A stretch of DNA of 64,000 nucleotides from Lindgomyces ingoldianus (Eukaryota; Ascomycota; Dothideomycetes; Pleosporales; Lindgomycetaceae), in NCBI RefSeq assembly GCF_010093535.1, contig NW_022985179.1, positions 500,395 to 564,394 of the forward strand. The letters are read 5' to 3'. Positions within the stretch are counted from its first letter, which is position 1; each line of letters begins with the position of its first letter. A model generated the notes under the pieces. The model was not told the origin of the DNA and made no database searches. It saw only the letters and a program-made list of their open reading frames with translations. Positions 54,797-64,000 of this stretch are shown piece after piece. The position numbers were made by a program, and so were the translations under genes.

Positions 54797-55955
54797 ATGG
54801 CGGCCGCCCCGCAAGCTGCTCCCCAAACGGGACAGCAGGCAGGTCCAACCGGGGAACAGCCCCGCCCTACACCCAACGTAGCCTTCGACAATCTGCAAGC
54901 CATGATGAATCTTGTTGTAGGATACTCTCTTGATAGCTTCTTCAATTCTCCTACTAAGATCTCGCAGCTTGTTTCAAGCGGCCGCTTCATCAAAGAACAG
55001 CAGGCCGGAGGTGGCTCTGGGCGCATGCAGTTTGCCATGAAGCGCGCAGTCCCAGCCGCGCTAGAACGCTTTCAAGATTCTCTCGATGAGCTGGAAAACG
55101 AGCTTGTATGCCCCCGTCTATAGTTGTAGATGTGTTCCCAGGGCTCAATTTCTGACATAAATGTGTACGCAGCAACACGCACAAACAGCCCTTCGGAGAG
55201 ATCTCGCGTTGCTGCAGGCAGACCGCAGAAAGCGGGAACAAGCAGAAGCTGCCGAGCGACAGCGTCTGGCCGCCGAGTCCTCGGCAAGGAAGAACGTCGT
55301 CGCGAAGCAGGAAACCACAGCTGAGACAAACGCACCTGCCTCCTCGACGAAGCTGGAAGTCTCGACCGTAGATACCCAGTCCGAGCAGCCGGCGCCGCAA
55401 CCTGTAGCATTGAATCGAGAGCATGAACCGCCTCCGCCCATAACGACGACTGTTGCGCCCATTGGAGATCTGCTGTTTGACGGCACTCCGACCACCGCGA
55501 ACCCGCAAGACAGCGAATTCGACTTCGAGGCCATGTTCGGCGACAGCGGAATTATGGACACTTCTGGCGATGCCTCGAACAACCAGGCAAGCCTCGACAT
55601 AGATACCTCAGCCGCCGATTTGACCTTCTCGCTTGATGAATCCGGGCCTTCACTCCTTCCCGGGCTAGAGGATTTCGCAAAAGATGGCGACGACACAAAT
55701 GCAGGCCAGCCGAGCGGAAACATAGACATGGACTTTACAATGCCTGATCTACCAGACGTGAATGCTAACCAGTCTTCAAGCCAAACCGACGCAAAGCCCG
55801 CGGAGACTTCAACTGCAGACCAGCCTGCGGACGGCGGGGATAGTGCAAATCTGTACGACACTATCACAATAGACTACCTGGATGGTCTGTACGACTATGA
55901 CAATCCTGAAACCACTGAGTTCGACAACGCTATCTTTGGTTTTGGTGAGAGCTAA
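54797..55955 (+). CDS. MED2: Mediator complex subunit 2 (fungal Med2)
   Basis: A tail-module subunit (Med2/Med29 group) that carries activator signals to RNA polymerase II. Two exons (54797-55105, 55173-55955) give 363 aa. The helical Med2 domain is near the N-terminus: AFDNLQAMMNLVVGYSLDSF, SPTKISQLVSSGRFIKEQQ, RAVPAALERFQDSLDELENE, joined to a coiled-coil (QHAQTALRRDLALLQADRRK and QAEAAERQRLAAESS). The rest is acidic and disordered with repeated Asp/Glu/Thr and FDFEAMFG, an activation-like motif. Such an N-terminal helical domain with a long acidic tail is the pattern of filamentous Med2. Confidence 0.86.
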
Positions 55956-56543
55956 TATCGCATTTCAATATGTGTAATGTAGGGAAGAGGGTTCGGGTTT
56001 GCCGGCTGCACGCCATCTTGGGTCGACGTTTAGAAATCTGCGTAGAAATCTGTGGTTTTGAGTTTTCAGGCATCGTGCCATCTCCGTCATTGTTTACATA
56101 TCTGCGTAGAACCCTGAGGTTTGGGGAAACCCGAAAGTTACGATACCCCTTTTAGGCAGTCATGGGAAAGTAGCCTGCTTCCACGCACTGCTCACTCACA
56201 ACGCACGTACAACCACACCGTGCGCAAATTAGAATTGGATTACTACTTGGTTTGAATACTTCATCAACTCCTCATTGAAATATGTACAATTTTCACGTCT
56301 CGTGGATGAAAGGTAGTTGATCCTGCTCTGCCCATGAATTTCTTCAGTAATCGTCACTCATCGTTCATGAACAGTAAGAAACGCATCATTCTCGCTGGTC
56401 ACGTGGAAGATAGCAGTCGTTCTATGCAATGCAACGCAAAAACCATGGCAGCAGTACATCAAACACAGTGCCCGTGCAAAACCGTAGTGTTTCTAAACGT
56501 CTGCAGAACCAACATTTTCTATATTCTGGACAGGCTTAGGTGT
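55956..56543. other. Convergent intergenic region
   Basis: 588 bases between the MED2 and SPT21/Ams2 stops. Holds 3' UTRs; nothing else seen. Confidence 0.5.
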
Positions 56544-59500
56544 TTACTGTGTGGGCATCTCGGCCTCTTTCACCTGTTCATGTTCATGTTCATGTTCCCA
56601 TTTCAGTTCCTGATCCTGACCCTGACCCTGAGCGGCCGCATTTCCATGTCCATTCCCAACAACCTCATCGATCATAGCCGCGAAATCGACGGAGGCGTCA
56701 TTCTTCAGGCCACCCCCACTCTGCCGCATATCCAGCTGATCTCCATCCTGCTGGCATTCCATGACAACCCCATCGCTCCCCTCGAAAATACTCGCTCCAC
56801 TCCACAATCCCGCCGTGCTTGTTGCCGGGTCCTCATACAGCGAAAACCCCAGCCCTCCAGGGGGCGAGCTCGACATAGGCAAATCGCTGGACAAAAAATC
56901 ATCAGCAGTGAAGTCGCAGAACTGGATGCCGGCAGTCAAACGACCTGGCGTATTGAAAGAGGGGAAAGCAGAGAAGTCGATAGCATGGGATGGCGAGCTC
57001 TGGAGGCCATCTGAAAGAAGTGCGTTAAGTTGGGCCGTGAAAGGGGTCAAAGGCGCTACTGTGGCCGCTTTTCCTATGCGATTAGGTGTCGTAAGGTTTC
57101 GTGTAGGTGTCGTAAGACCCAAGCCAAAGGGATCAGAGCCAGTCTCCGACCCACGCTTGGGGGTGGGCGCGGAACGACATCGTGACCCTTGTGTAGGAGT
57201 CTTGAGAAGGTCATGAAGAGGAGTACCTTTTGAGGGAGTTGTCTTAGGGGACATTGGTTCTTCGAATAAGTGTGCTAGGTCGTCATCGTCTAGATTTGTC
57301 GGCGGTGGGCAGTTCTCCTTGTCATTATCATCTGTGTTCGTGCCAGGGGCTTGTATGGTAGGTTTAGCCGCATCTGAAGCTGCTTTACTAGTTGGAGACA
57401 CATCGGGACCGCTATTGTCAAGGGATTTTACTTCTCCTGCTTTTCGTGGTGAAGGAAAGAGAAGTCGTCGCGTTGGTCTCGGTGTCAGATCCGATTCAAC
57501 ATCGATGGGTGTATCCTTGCACCCTCGCATTGCAACCGGACTGGACTGAATAGCTCGTCGCAAGGCCGCTGTTGCAGCAACCTGGTCTAGCTGGGATCCT
57601 GTAGTAGTGTCATTGGCTTGGAAACTCAAAGCTCGACAGCGGAGGGGCTGTTGTGCTTGTATATCTGCGGCTCTATTGGTCAAGTAAGAAGTACTTCCAT
57701 GGGCTTCTGGCATAACAGGCTCGGAGTGTAGGACGGGAGCATCTGATGTGAAGTCGTCATTTGCCTTCGCCCTCTTCCGGGGACCTTTTGGGGGATTCCT
57801 TTTTCGCTTTGGCTTCTCTCCAGCGGGCTTCGATTGGTTTTTAATCCAGACCTCGGGGGGCCGCATGCAGCCCTTCTTGCTCAACCATAGTCCGCAAGGG
57901 TTGCACAGTACGATTTTTTCAAATGTCTCCGAATCCTTTTCTTCTAGGTCCAATATTTGTTTGAAAATACGGTACTGCTGAGGGCCATCTTCACCCTCTC
58001 GTCGGACGATTGCATCGAGTCCTACAATGCCAATTCCATCAGTGGAAATCTCGACATTGGTGGGGTCTCCTGTTTCTAATCGCGCAAAGCATTTTCTCCA
58101 GGTGGGTGTCTCTATCTCGCCACAGTTACCGCAGAAATCTGGTGTCTCTCCGGCTTCGAGCCTTGCATTTAGTTTGTTTATTATAGTCTGTTTTCGTTTG
58201 GCACCAGAGCCGCTCCGCGGTTGGCGATGGTTTCCTTCAAAGGGAACCGCCGCATCTGACATAGGTTCTCCAGACCAAGTCTGAGATCTCGGAAGGCCTC
58301 TTGGTTTGGAAGGTTTGGTCTGTTTTGGTGGGAAGGGGTTTGGAGTCGTTGAGCGACTTGATGCCTCAGCTGAGTATGTTTTGACAGACAAGGGTACGGG
58401 GAAGCTTGCGTCGGTCATATTTGGTGAGCCGGCATCCGTGCTGGGCTGCCGCGCGATATCTCTTGGCTGCGTCTGCGGTGTCTGGCTCATACATGGATTC
58501 TCCATGGGAAGAGAGAATCCCGAAGGATCCAACAATTTCCCTACTATAGGCTGTTGTTGGGGGTTAAGATTAGCAGAAGTCATACTCCAACCAGCCACAG
58601 GGTACATTCTGCCTTGATATGATGTAGAAATCTTCTCTTCTGATGCTTTGGAAGAACTGACTGACTGTTCTCTCGGCCGATTGAACCGCGCATCGTCTAC
58701 TGGTATGTCGGACTTGGTGGCTGGCGGCGCAGGTCGTGGTCGAGGATATGTCTTGGGTTTCGGAATGTAAGCTTTAGGGAGCAGATCCATTGGGCCTGGA
58801 GTAACTTCCGTCCAAGGGTGGTGTGATCTGTCTTGTCTTCCTCGTAGCCTCACTTCAGCTGTCGCCGGGAGATCACTACCCTCCCATGTCCCACTTCCAT
58901 CCACTTCATCTTCGTCCCGTCCTGCAGATAGGTCACTCACGAATCCAGAATCGGTTGGGCATGGTAAGGTCGGTAGTCCAGGGCTTGACGGTGCTGACGA
59001 TGCGATACGCTGACGCATAACTGGAGGCGAAGAAGGTATCTCTATAGGCGTCTCTACTGGACTGCCACCTCTTTCGTCATCTGCGGAATCAACAGCATTA
59101 TCCAAAAAGACACTCGGTTCCATATACGGCGAGATGTAGGTAGAGCCTTCATCCATTGACGCCTGTCGTAGTGTGCTCGGCGCTGGAGGGCGGGCTTGAA
59201 GGCGGGCCGGACCGCGTGACTGAGGTAAGCCTGCTTCTTCGGGACGGGGAGTCGGTGCTCGTGGGATCTGCTCAACCGTAGCCATTACTGCTGCGGGATT
59301 AATTGGGACCGGCCTGTGCAATCGAACAGATGCTGCTGTGCTAGCGGCGACTCTTAGTGAATCGTTCTTCGTAGCCAAGGGTGCTTTCTTCGGTCTCTGT
59401 GCCTTCGTGACACATGCTCTCTTCTTAGGTGGCCCTTCACTTCGATCTTGCGTAGTGTGGGATACGGAAGAGTAGCGCCGAGTGTGAGCAGCGGTGTCAC

Positions 59501-60511
59501 TTCGAACGGACGCTCGAGAGGCCGGGCGCGAGTCCTGGCCGACCTGGAAAGGGTTGTATGAAGCCGTACTCATTGCAGGGCTAGAAGCCCTCGTTTCGTG
59601 TGCGCTATGTGGAATTCCTTGTTGCTCATAGTACCTATCGGTCCTCAAATCTTCTTCCTGGGAGGATGGTCGCGTGAGCATCTGATGTATCGATTCCACA
59701 CCTCCTGTAAAGCTAGGAAGATTCCTCTGTAGCGTATCCTCCGACGTTGGCTGTGCTAGCTGGCCAATAGCAGGGTTCGCCTTCAAGAAGTCCGCCCAAG
59801 CGCTGTAATTAAGCCCTTCCGGCATGACCTTGCTTAAGCTGTGATAGCGTTCTAGGTTCTCGACGTATTCCCTCTGCAAGCACGTTGGTACAGGTACGAG
59901 CTTCAGTTTAACCTCAAGCGTTTCTTTCACTCCATTGGAGAACAGTCCAAGAATGTTCTTACACACGCGACCAGTGACCATGGTCTGGGACTGGTGCGCG
60001 GGGGCATTAGGAGTGGTGGATGCCGATGCGAGGATCCACGAGAGCATGCCTTGGCCAACGAGGGGTGTTTCGTACTCAGAATAATCATATGCGTAGACGG
60101 TAAAATCGTGACCAAGTTTGGCAACTAGTTCCGGACTGAGGGAATTATTAGCAAAGTATGGGCCCTAGAAGAGCCCGTATCTAACGTACCTTGCCGCCAC
60201 GATTGCCTGGATACATGTCTTAAGCTCTATGACTCCCACCTGAGTAGTCTCATCCAGGGAGACGGTGGGGATGCTCAACACGTTGGGAAGGCGAGCCAAA
60301 CAATTGGACTTGTTCTGGTCGTCGAACGTGTAGAGAACCTTGACTGTACATATCATGGGTCAGACGAGAGTGAGAGATTGAGGCAATGCGGCGTACCTCG
60401 CATGATCCTGCGTGGTATATCGTGAATTCCATCGGCATCCTCGTCCACTGTCGACGCCGACGGGACAAGCTGCTGCGATCCGTCCTCCTGTGGATCGGAC
60501 GGGGAAGACAT
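56544..60511 (-). CDS. SPT21: SPT21/Ams2-like GATA-type regulator of histone genes
   Basis: Spt21 in budding yeast and Ams2 in fission yeast regulate histone gene expression in S phase. Three exons (60511-60397, 60343-60190, 60135-56544) give 1286 aa in frame. The N-terminal domain reads MRVKVLYTFDDQNKSNCLAR, VLSIPTVSLDETTQVGVIEL and PELVAKLGHDFTVYAYDYSEY, the Spt21 signature. A long Ser/Pro-rich linker follows. The single GATA-like finger has Cys758/Cys761 (FCGNCGEIETPTWRK) and Cys834/Cys837 (LCNPCGLWLSKKGCMRPPE), with 72 residues between the pairs instead of the usual 17-18. A basic tract (KPKRKRNPPKGPRKRAK) comes next, then a Ser/Thr-Pro-rich tail with repeated TP sites, a plausible CDK target. 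Confidence 0.88.
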
Positions 60512-61081
60512 GACAGTCCAATTGGCAGATCTACGGGAGGAAGTCGTTTTGATGAGAGTGGGAAGATTAGGTACGGATCTGTAGTAGTGGTTGTGTTATA
60601 AAGGGAGCGTGGTGGTCAGTGGTATCCTATCGCCGGTGGCTGGCGAACCATCGCGATCGAGACGCGCGAACATGCACAAGCCGGAACTCTAAACGCGGTG
60701 TAAAAGTGATTAGAAATAAGTGAAGGCGTAGACCGGAGCCTAGCGGCTCATAAATGACTAGAAATACGACAACACAGAAGGAGGGTAAAAGAACGAGGCC
60801 TGGGAACAGTTTATTGTGAAGGTTGTCAAGGAAGACGCACGAGCAGCGAAGTCGAAGCTCAGGCTCGCGTGCACGTGCCTCTATCCATCGCGTCACGTCG
60901 GCGAATAGCTTTTCCGGTCCCGGCGTGGCACCTCCGACTTCTCAAGTTAGGCAAGCTCATGAGGTCGTTCAATCTCCTCTTCACAAACTCCAGCCGCATT
61001 CCACCCAGCGCGCCGAATCCGTCTCCCGATTAAGAATTCCCGATCCTCCCGTTCTCATCCTCCGTATCACAAGCGTCCAAG
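60512..61081. other. Divergent intergenic region, SPT21 and SMD2
   Basis: 570 bases between opposite starts; it should carry both promoters. Pyrimidine-rich stretches before 61081 resemble an SMD2 leader. No gene. Confidence 0.55.
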
Positions 61082-61614
61082 ATGGCCGATGCAAAGATGC
61101 AGTAAGTAAGAAGCACCCGCATAAATCGTCCATAGTTCTAACCACTACCAGGGAACTTCTTGCTAAACCTCGAAATGAGTTGACGTAAGTAGTCTCCCTA
61201 ATTATCCAATCTTCGATTTAGTCAGGTTTGATATTTCGCTGCTGATTGCTCTCTGTAGTGAGTACGAAGTAGCCCAAGTGGAAGAGCATGAAATTACCAC
61301 CGGCCCGCTTTCCATCTTGCAGACTGCAGTCCGTACCCGCACCCAAGTTCTGATCTCCTGCCGCAACAACCGAAAATTGTTGGCGCGCGTCAAAGCTTTC
61401 GACCGACATTGCAATATGGTTCTCGAGAATGCAAAGGAAATGTGGACGGAAACGCCTAGGCTTGCCAATGGGCAGAAGGGCCGAAAAGTGAACAAGGACA
61501 GGTTCATCAGCAAACTGTAGGTTCTTTCTCCGTACCAAGGCTTCTAGGTGCTTTCGCTAATACTCGCATAGCTTTGTTCGAGGGGATTCAGTCATTCTTG
61601 TCTTGTTAAGTTAA
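61082..61614 (+). CDS. SMD2: Small nuclear ribonucleoprotein Sm D2
   Basis: Core protein of the Sm heptamer on U1, U2, U4 and U5 snRNAs. Four exons (61082-61101, 61152-61184, 61259-61516, 61572-61614) give 117 aa, the normal size. The N-terminus [20 protein letters not shown] and [20 protein letters not shown] are SmD2 hallmarks. Sm1: [20 protein letters not shown]; Sm2: [13 protein letters not shown]. The protein ends at the Sm2 motif. The tiny exons 1 and 2 were placed by phase (CA plus G, AC plus T), which makes the conserved [12 protein letters not shown] run continuous. The last intron interrupts the Sm2 motif. Confidence 0.95.
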
Positions 61615-61716
61615 GCGTGAGAAGCGCACATGACGCAGTATGCACAACCTTGGGCGGCGACAATGGAGTTCAGGCATAAAATTTACATGATGGCCAGAAA
61701 CCTTCGATTACAATAT

Positions 61717-63675
61717 TCACTTGCTCAGTCCGTCGCTGAGCCCTAGCAATAATTCAGCCAATCCGTGCGCCCCAGGATCCGGCACCCCTTGCCAGCCTTC
61801 TCCTCCTACGTAAACAGTTCGTCCTAAGCTTGCTTTCATCCCCCTGGTTCCTTTCGCGCCGTCTTCCGCGGCCTTCGCCGACAATGCGATGTCTCCAGTT
61901 TTTGAGAGTGTCGTTACGAATGGATATAGTGCATCCATCAAAGTTCGATCTCCTGGCTGTGCTGGGGTGTATTTGCTCAGTGATTGAAGGGAAGATTCCA
62001 GGGCTTTTGCCCAGATCGCTGGGGTAATTGGTTCAGGCGACGAGGGTGAATTCTGGCGCAGACCATGGGCAAGCGCATTTAGAAATATGGCATATATGGC
62101 TCCGGAGGTCCCGTCCATGGTTATTTCCACGACCTGTATTATGTTCTGCAGAAAAATGAGGGCGTCGTCAACTTTTTTGGATTTATCCAGCATCTTCAGC
62201 AGAGCTGTAACATGTCAGCTTCCGGAATCATCTCGAATCCTTTAATAATCACCCACCTTCAGCTCCTCGCTTTAAGCCAATTCCACAATCACCATCGCCT
62301 ACGATTGTGTCATAATTGGTGATATCAGGCTCCGCCACGATGACCCTGTTCAGAGCAGCTGTCATAGCTAACTTGGCTAACGAAGGATCCACTAACACAA
62401 CATTAGCATACAACATAAACCCTGTGATCTCGGCTGCGAACATTTCAAAGTACTTGGCTGGGCTTCTTCCGTGGAGGAGGGCTCCTTTTGCAGTGATGCC
62501 GTCTCTGACTTCTTCCAGGTGCCACTCTTGATTGCAGCCGACCATCCATTGGCTTCTGCAGGCGCATCGAGTAACTCTAACATTGAAGTTCCTAATCCAG
62601 TATTGGCGACCTTCAAAAGCGTAATGCTGAAGCCGAGGCCGTTGAGACTCGTCATGAAGGTGCCAGCCAGTATCCTTACAGGTTTGATCTTCCAGTCATT
62701 GGCTAATTGCTCAATCACTTCATTTGTGATGCCACCGAGCTCCAGCACGCTCACTCCGCCTAGATTATTAACTAGTAACACAACTTCATCGCTCGGAGAA
62801 ATATTCAGGAAATTCCGGTCCTTGTCTGCGGCGTCCAGGCAGTGAGATAGCATCGTCTTCACAAGGCCCGGGAGATCTGTGGTTTTGCGTTCCGAGCCTG
62901 GCTCGTTATGGATGCCCATTCCAATCTCAACTTCTGATTCATTGAGTTCGTCTTCACCTGCTTCCGCGACGGTCCGGCCGGGAACATGGACATGGGATAA
63001 AGAGGACCCGATGGAGACGATGTTGTTCGCGGTCAGCTGCGCGACATCTGACACCTGCTTCAAACTCGCCCTATAGAACAATCAGCGAATCCATTTTCTT
63101 TTTCACCGTCAAACTTACCCTTTCGCAGCTAAAGCCCCCACAATCTTCTGCACAAGCACCGTCCCCGCAATTCCCCTCCTCCCAACCTTCCCCCCTTTCG
63201 CCCTCCCAACCCCCGCATCGTCCCCAACGACCACCATATCCACCTCCAACCCACTCGCTCTTGCTTTCTCAACTGCCATGCCAAAGTTCAGCACATCTCC
63301 CGTGTAATTCATAACTACAACCAACACTCCCTTCTCTTTCTCCACTCTATGTAAAATACATCGTCGCACTTGCTCCGCGCTCGGACTTGCAAATATCGTG
63401 CCCGCTACGGCGCCGGAGAGCAGGCCGTTCCCGACGAAGGAAGCAAAAGAGGGTTCATGGCCGCTGCCACCGCCGGAGATAATGGAGACTTGGGGAGAAG
63501 AGCCCGGTTTCAGGTAGATTATCTTATTCTCGAGATCGCAGGATACGGAGGGGTTTGTGTGGGGAATCGAGCGCAGGGCTGTGTTGACGAGGTGGGTTGG
63601 GTCGTTGATGAAGTGTTTAGCTTTGGATGTTAGTCTTCATCCTAGACTTAGAGGTCTAGCGAACTTACCAGACAT
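61717..63675 (-). CDS. DAK1: Dihydroxyacetone kinase (DhaK-DhaL)
   Basis: Phosphorylates dihydroxyacetone (glycerol dehydrogenation route and methylglyoxal detoxification). Five exons (63675-63669, 63620-63119, 63070-62454, 62391-62257, 62204-61717) give 582 aa in frame. DhaK: AKHFINDPTHLVNTALRS, the substrate loop SIISGGGSGHEPSF, VVMNYTGDVLNFGMAVEKA, and the covalent-binding His in SLSHVHVPGRT. DhaL: ITNYDTIVGDGDCGIGLKRG with the Mg-ATP Asp residues, DGTSGAIYAIFLNALA and the tail VPDPGAHGLAELL. The third intron (62453-62392) shifts frame, and splicing it keeps DhaL in phase; the open unspliced frames do not. The short MSG first exon is fixed by GTAAGT and AAAG signals. Confidence 0.94.
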
Positions 63676-64000
63676 TTTAAGACGGGAAAATACCTAGGCA
63701 GGCAATTAAAGGATTAATAGAATCCAGGGAATGGTAGGAGAGGTAAAGGTTTGCATTGTTCAACCGGCGGCGTTACGGAGCCGTTGTGCGAGGAGGTGGG
63801 GTCATTGAGGGGTGGGTGGGGTCAACGCGACAATTGCTCGGTGCTCATGGCACGTTAGGTGGAAGCTTCAAGAGACGACGGCAATGTTTTCTCGCTTGTT
63901 GCTTCGGATGGCGATTGGATGCGTCATGCTCTCCATGCCTTGCAGGGAGACCTTGGGGGGAGCACGCACCTGGTTAAACCCACAACCTTCAAGTCTCAAG
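63676..64000. other. Upstream region of DAK1, end of window
   Basis: 325 bases that should include the DAK1 promoter. No gene that I can support; a plus frame at 63756-63977 is Gly/Arg-rich noise. The window stops here. Confidence 0.45.

Noticed and set aside
55145..55867. Minus frame of 240 codons opposite MED2
   Set aside because: Shadow of the acidic, Ser-rich MED2 coding exon.
1..64000. tRNA, rRNA, CRISPR, prophage or intact transposon
   Set aside because: Reading both strands I saw no A/B-box pairs with a folded tRNA, no spaced direct repeats, and no transposase or reverse transcriptase frame; the repeats seen are simple arrays.

Overview
The window is nuclear DNA of a filamentous ascomycete (Pezizomycotina). 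Genes are protein coding on both strands and broken by short GT-AG introns of about 49-181 bp, often with a CTAAC-like branch site. The content is typically fungal: a GH72 cell-wall glucanosyltransferase, a GT15 mannosyltransferase, a tetrahydroxynaphthalene-reductase-like SDR, fungal Med2, an Spt21/Ams2 GATA-like regulator, a YBP1-type DUF1760 protein and a Zn2Cys6 factor. I cannot fix the class; Leotiomycetes or Dothideomycetes would fit. Splice sites were placed by hand. For most multi-exon genes the exon lengths were summed and keep the reading frame.

Layout. 0.4-4.3 kb: GEL-type glucanosyltransferase and Sso-type syntaxin, with a 23-bp minisatellite between them. 4.4-9.2 kb: decayed FAD-linked oxidase remnant, SDR and an AtuA-like (DUF1446) protein. 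9.9-12.5 kb: TAF14 and YRB1. 13-18.2 kb: large one-pass membrane protein of unknown role and GT15 mannosyltransferase. 19-28.3 kb: mostly small or unknown genes (DUF4604, type I membrane protein, BTB/POZ remnant, 393-aa protein, 52-aa membrane microprotein, 188-aa membrane protein, lysine-rich protein) ending with YBP1-like. 28.5-32.2 kb: LSM3 and a B-type cyclin. 32.2-35 kb: gene-poor stretch that includes the spliced leader of a C-terminal Zn2Cys6 protein. 38-46 kb: CYK3-like transglutaminase-fold protein, EDC3, DUF1749 hydrolase, THN-reductase-like SDR. 46.9-51 kb: SurE-like phosphatase and PIF1 helicase, convergent. 52-60.5 kb: PUB1, MED2, SPT21/Ams2. 61-63.7 kb: SMD2 and dihydroxyacetone kinase.

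The genes are mainly housekeeping. Several serve mRNA life (LSM3, SMD2, EDC3, PUB1) or transcription and cell cycle (TAF14, MED2, SPT21, cyclin B). I see no biosynthetic gene cluster, intact transposon, CRISPR, tRNA or rRNA, and I do not claim a new multi-gene system. The most informative oddities are at transcript level: PIF1 has two in-frame starts separated by a mitochondrial-type presequence; the cyclin can be spliced past its stop into 87 more codons; one PUB1 junction lacks a good canonical donor; a SurE intron carries a 12-copy heptamer array; and the Spt21 zinc finger has a 72-residue loop.
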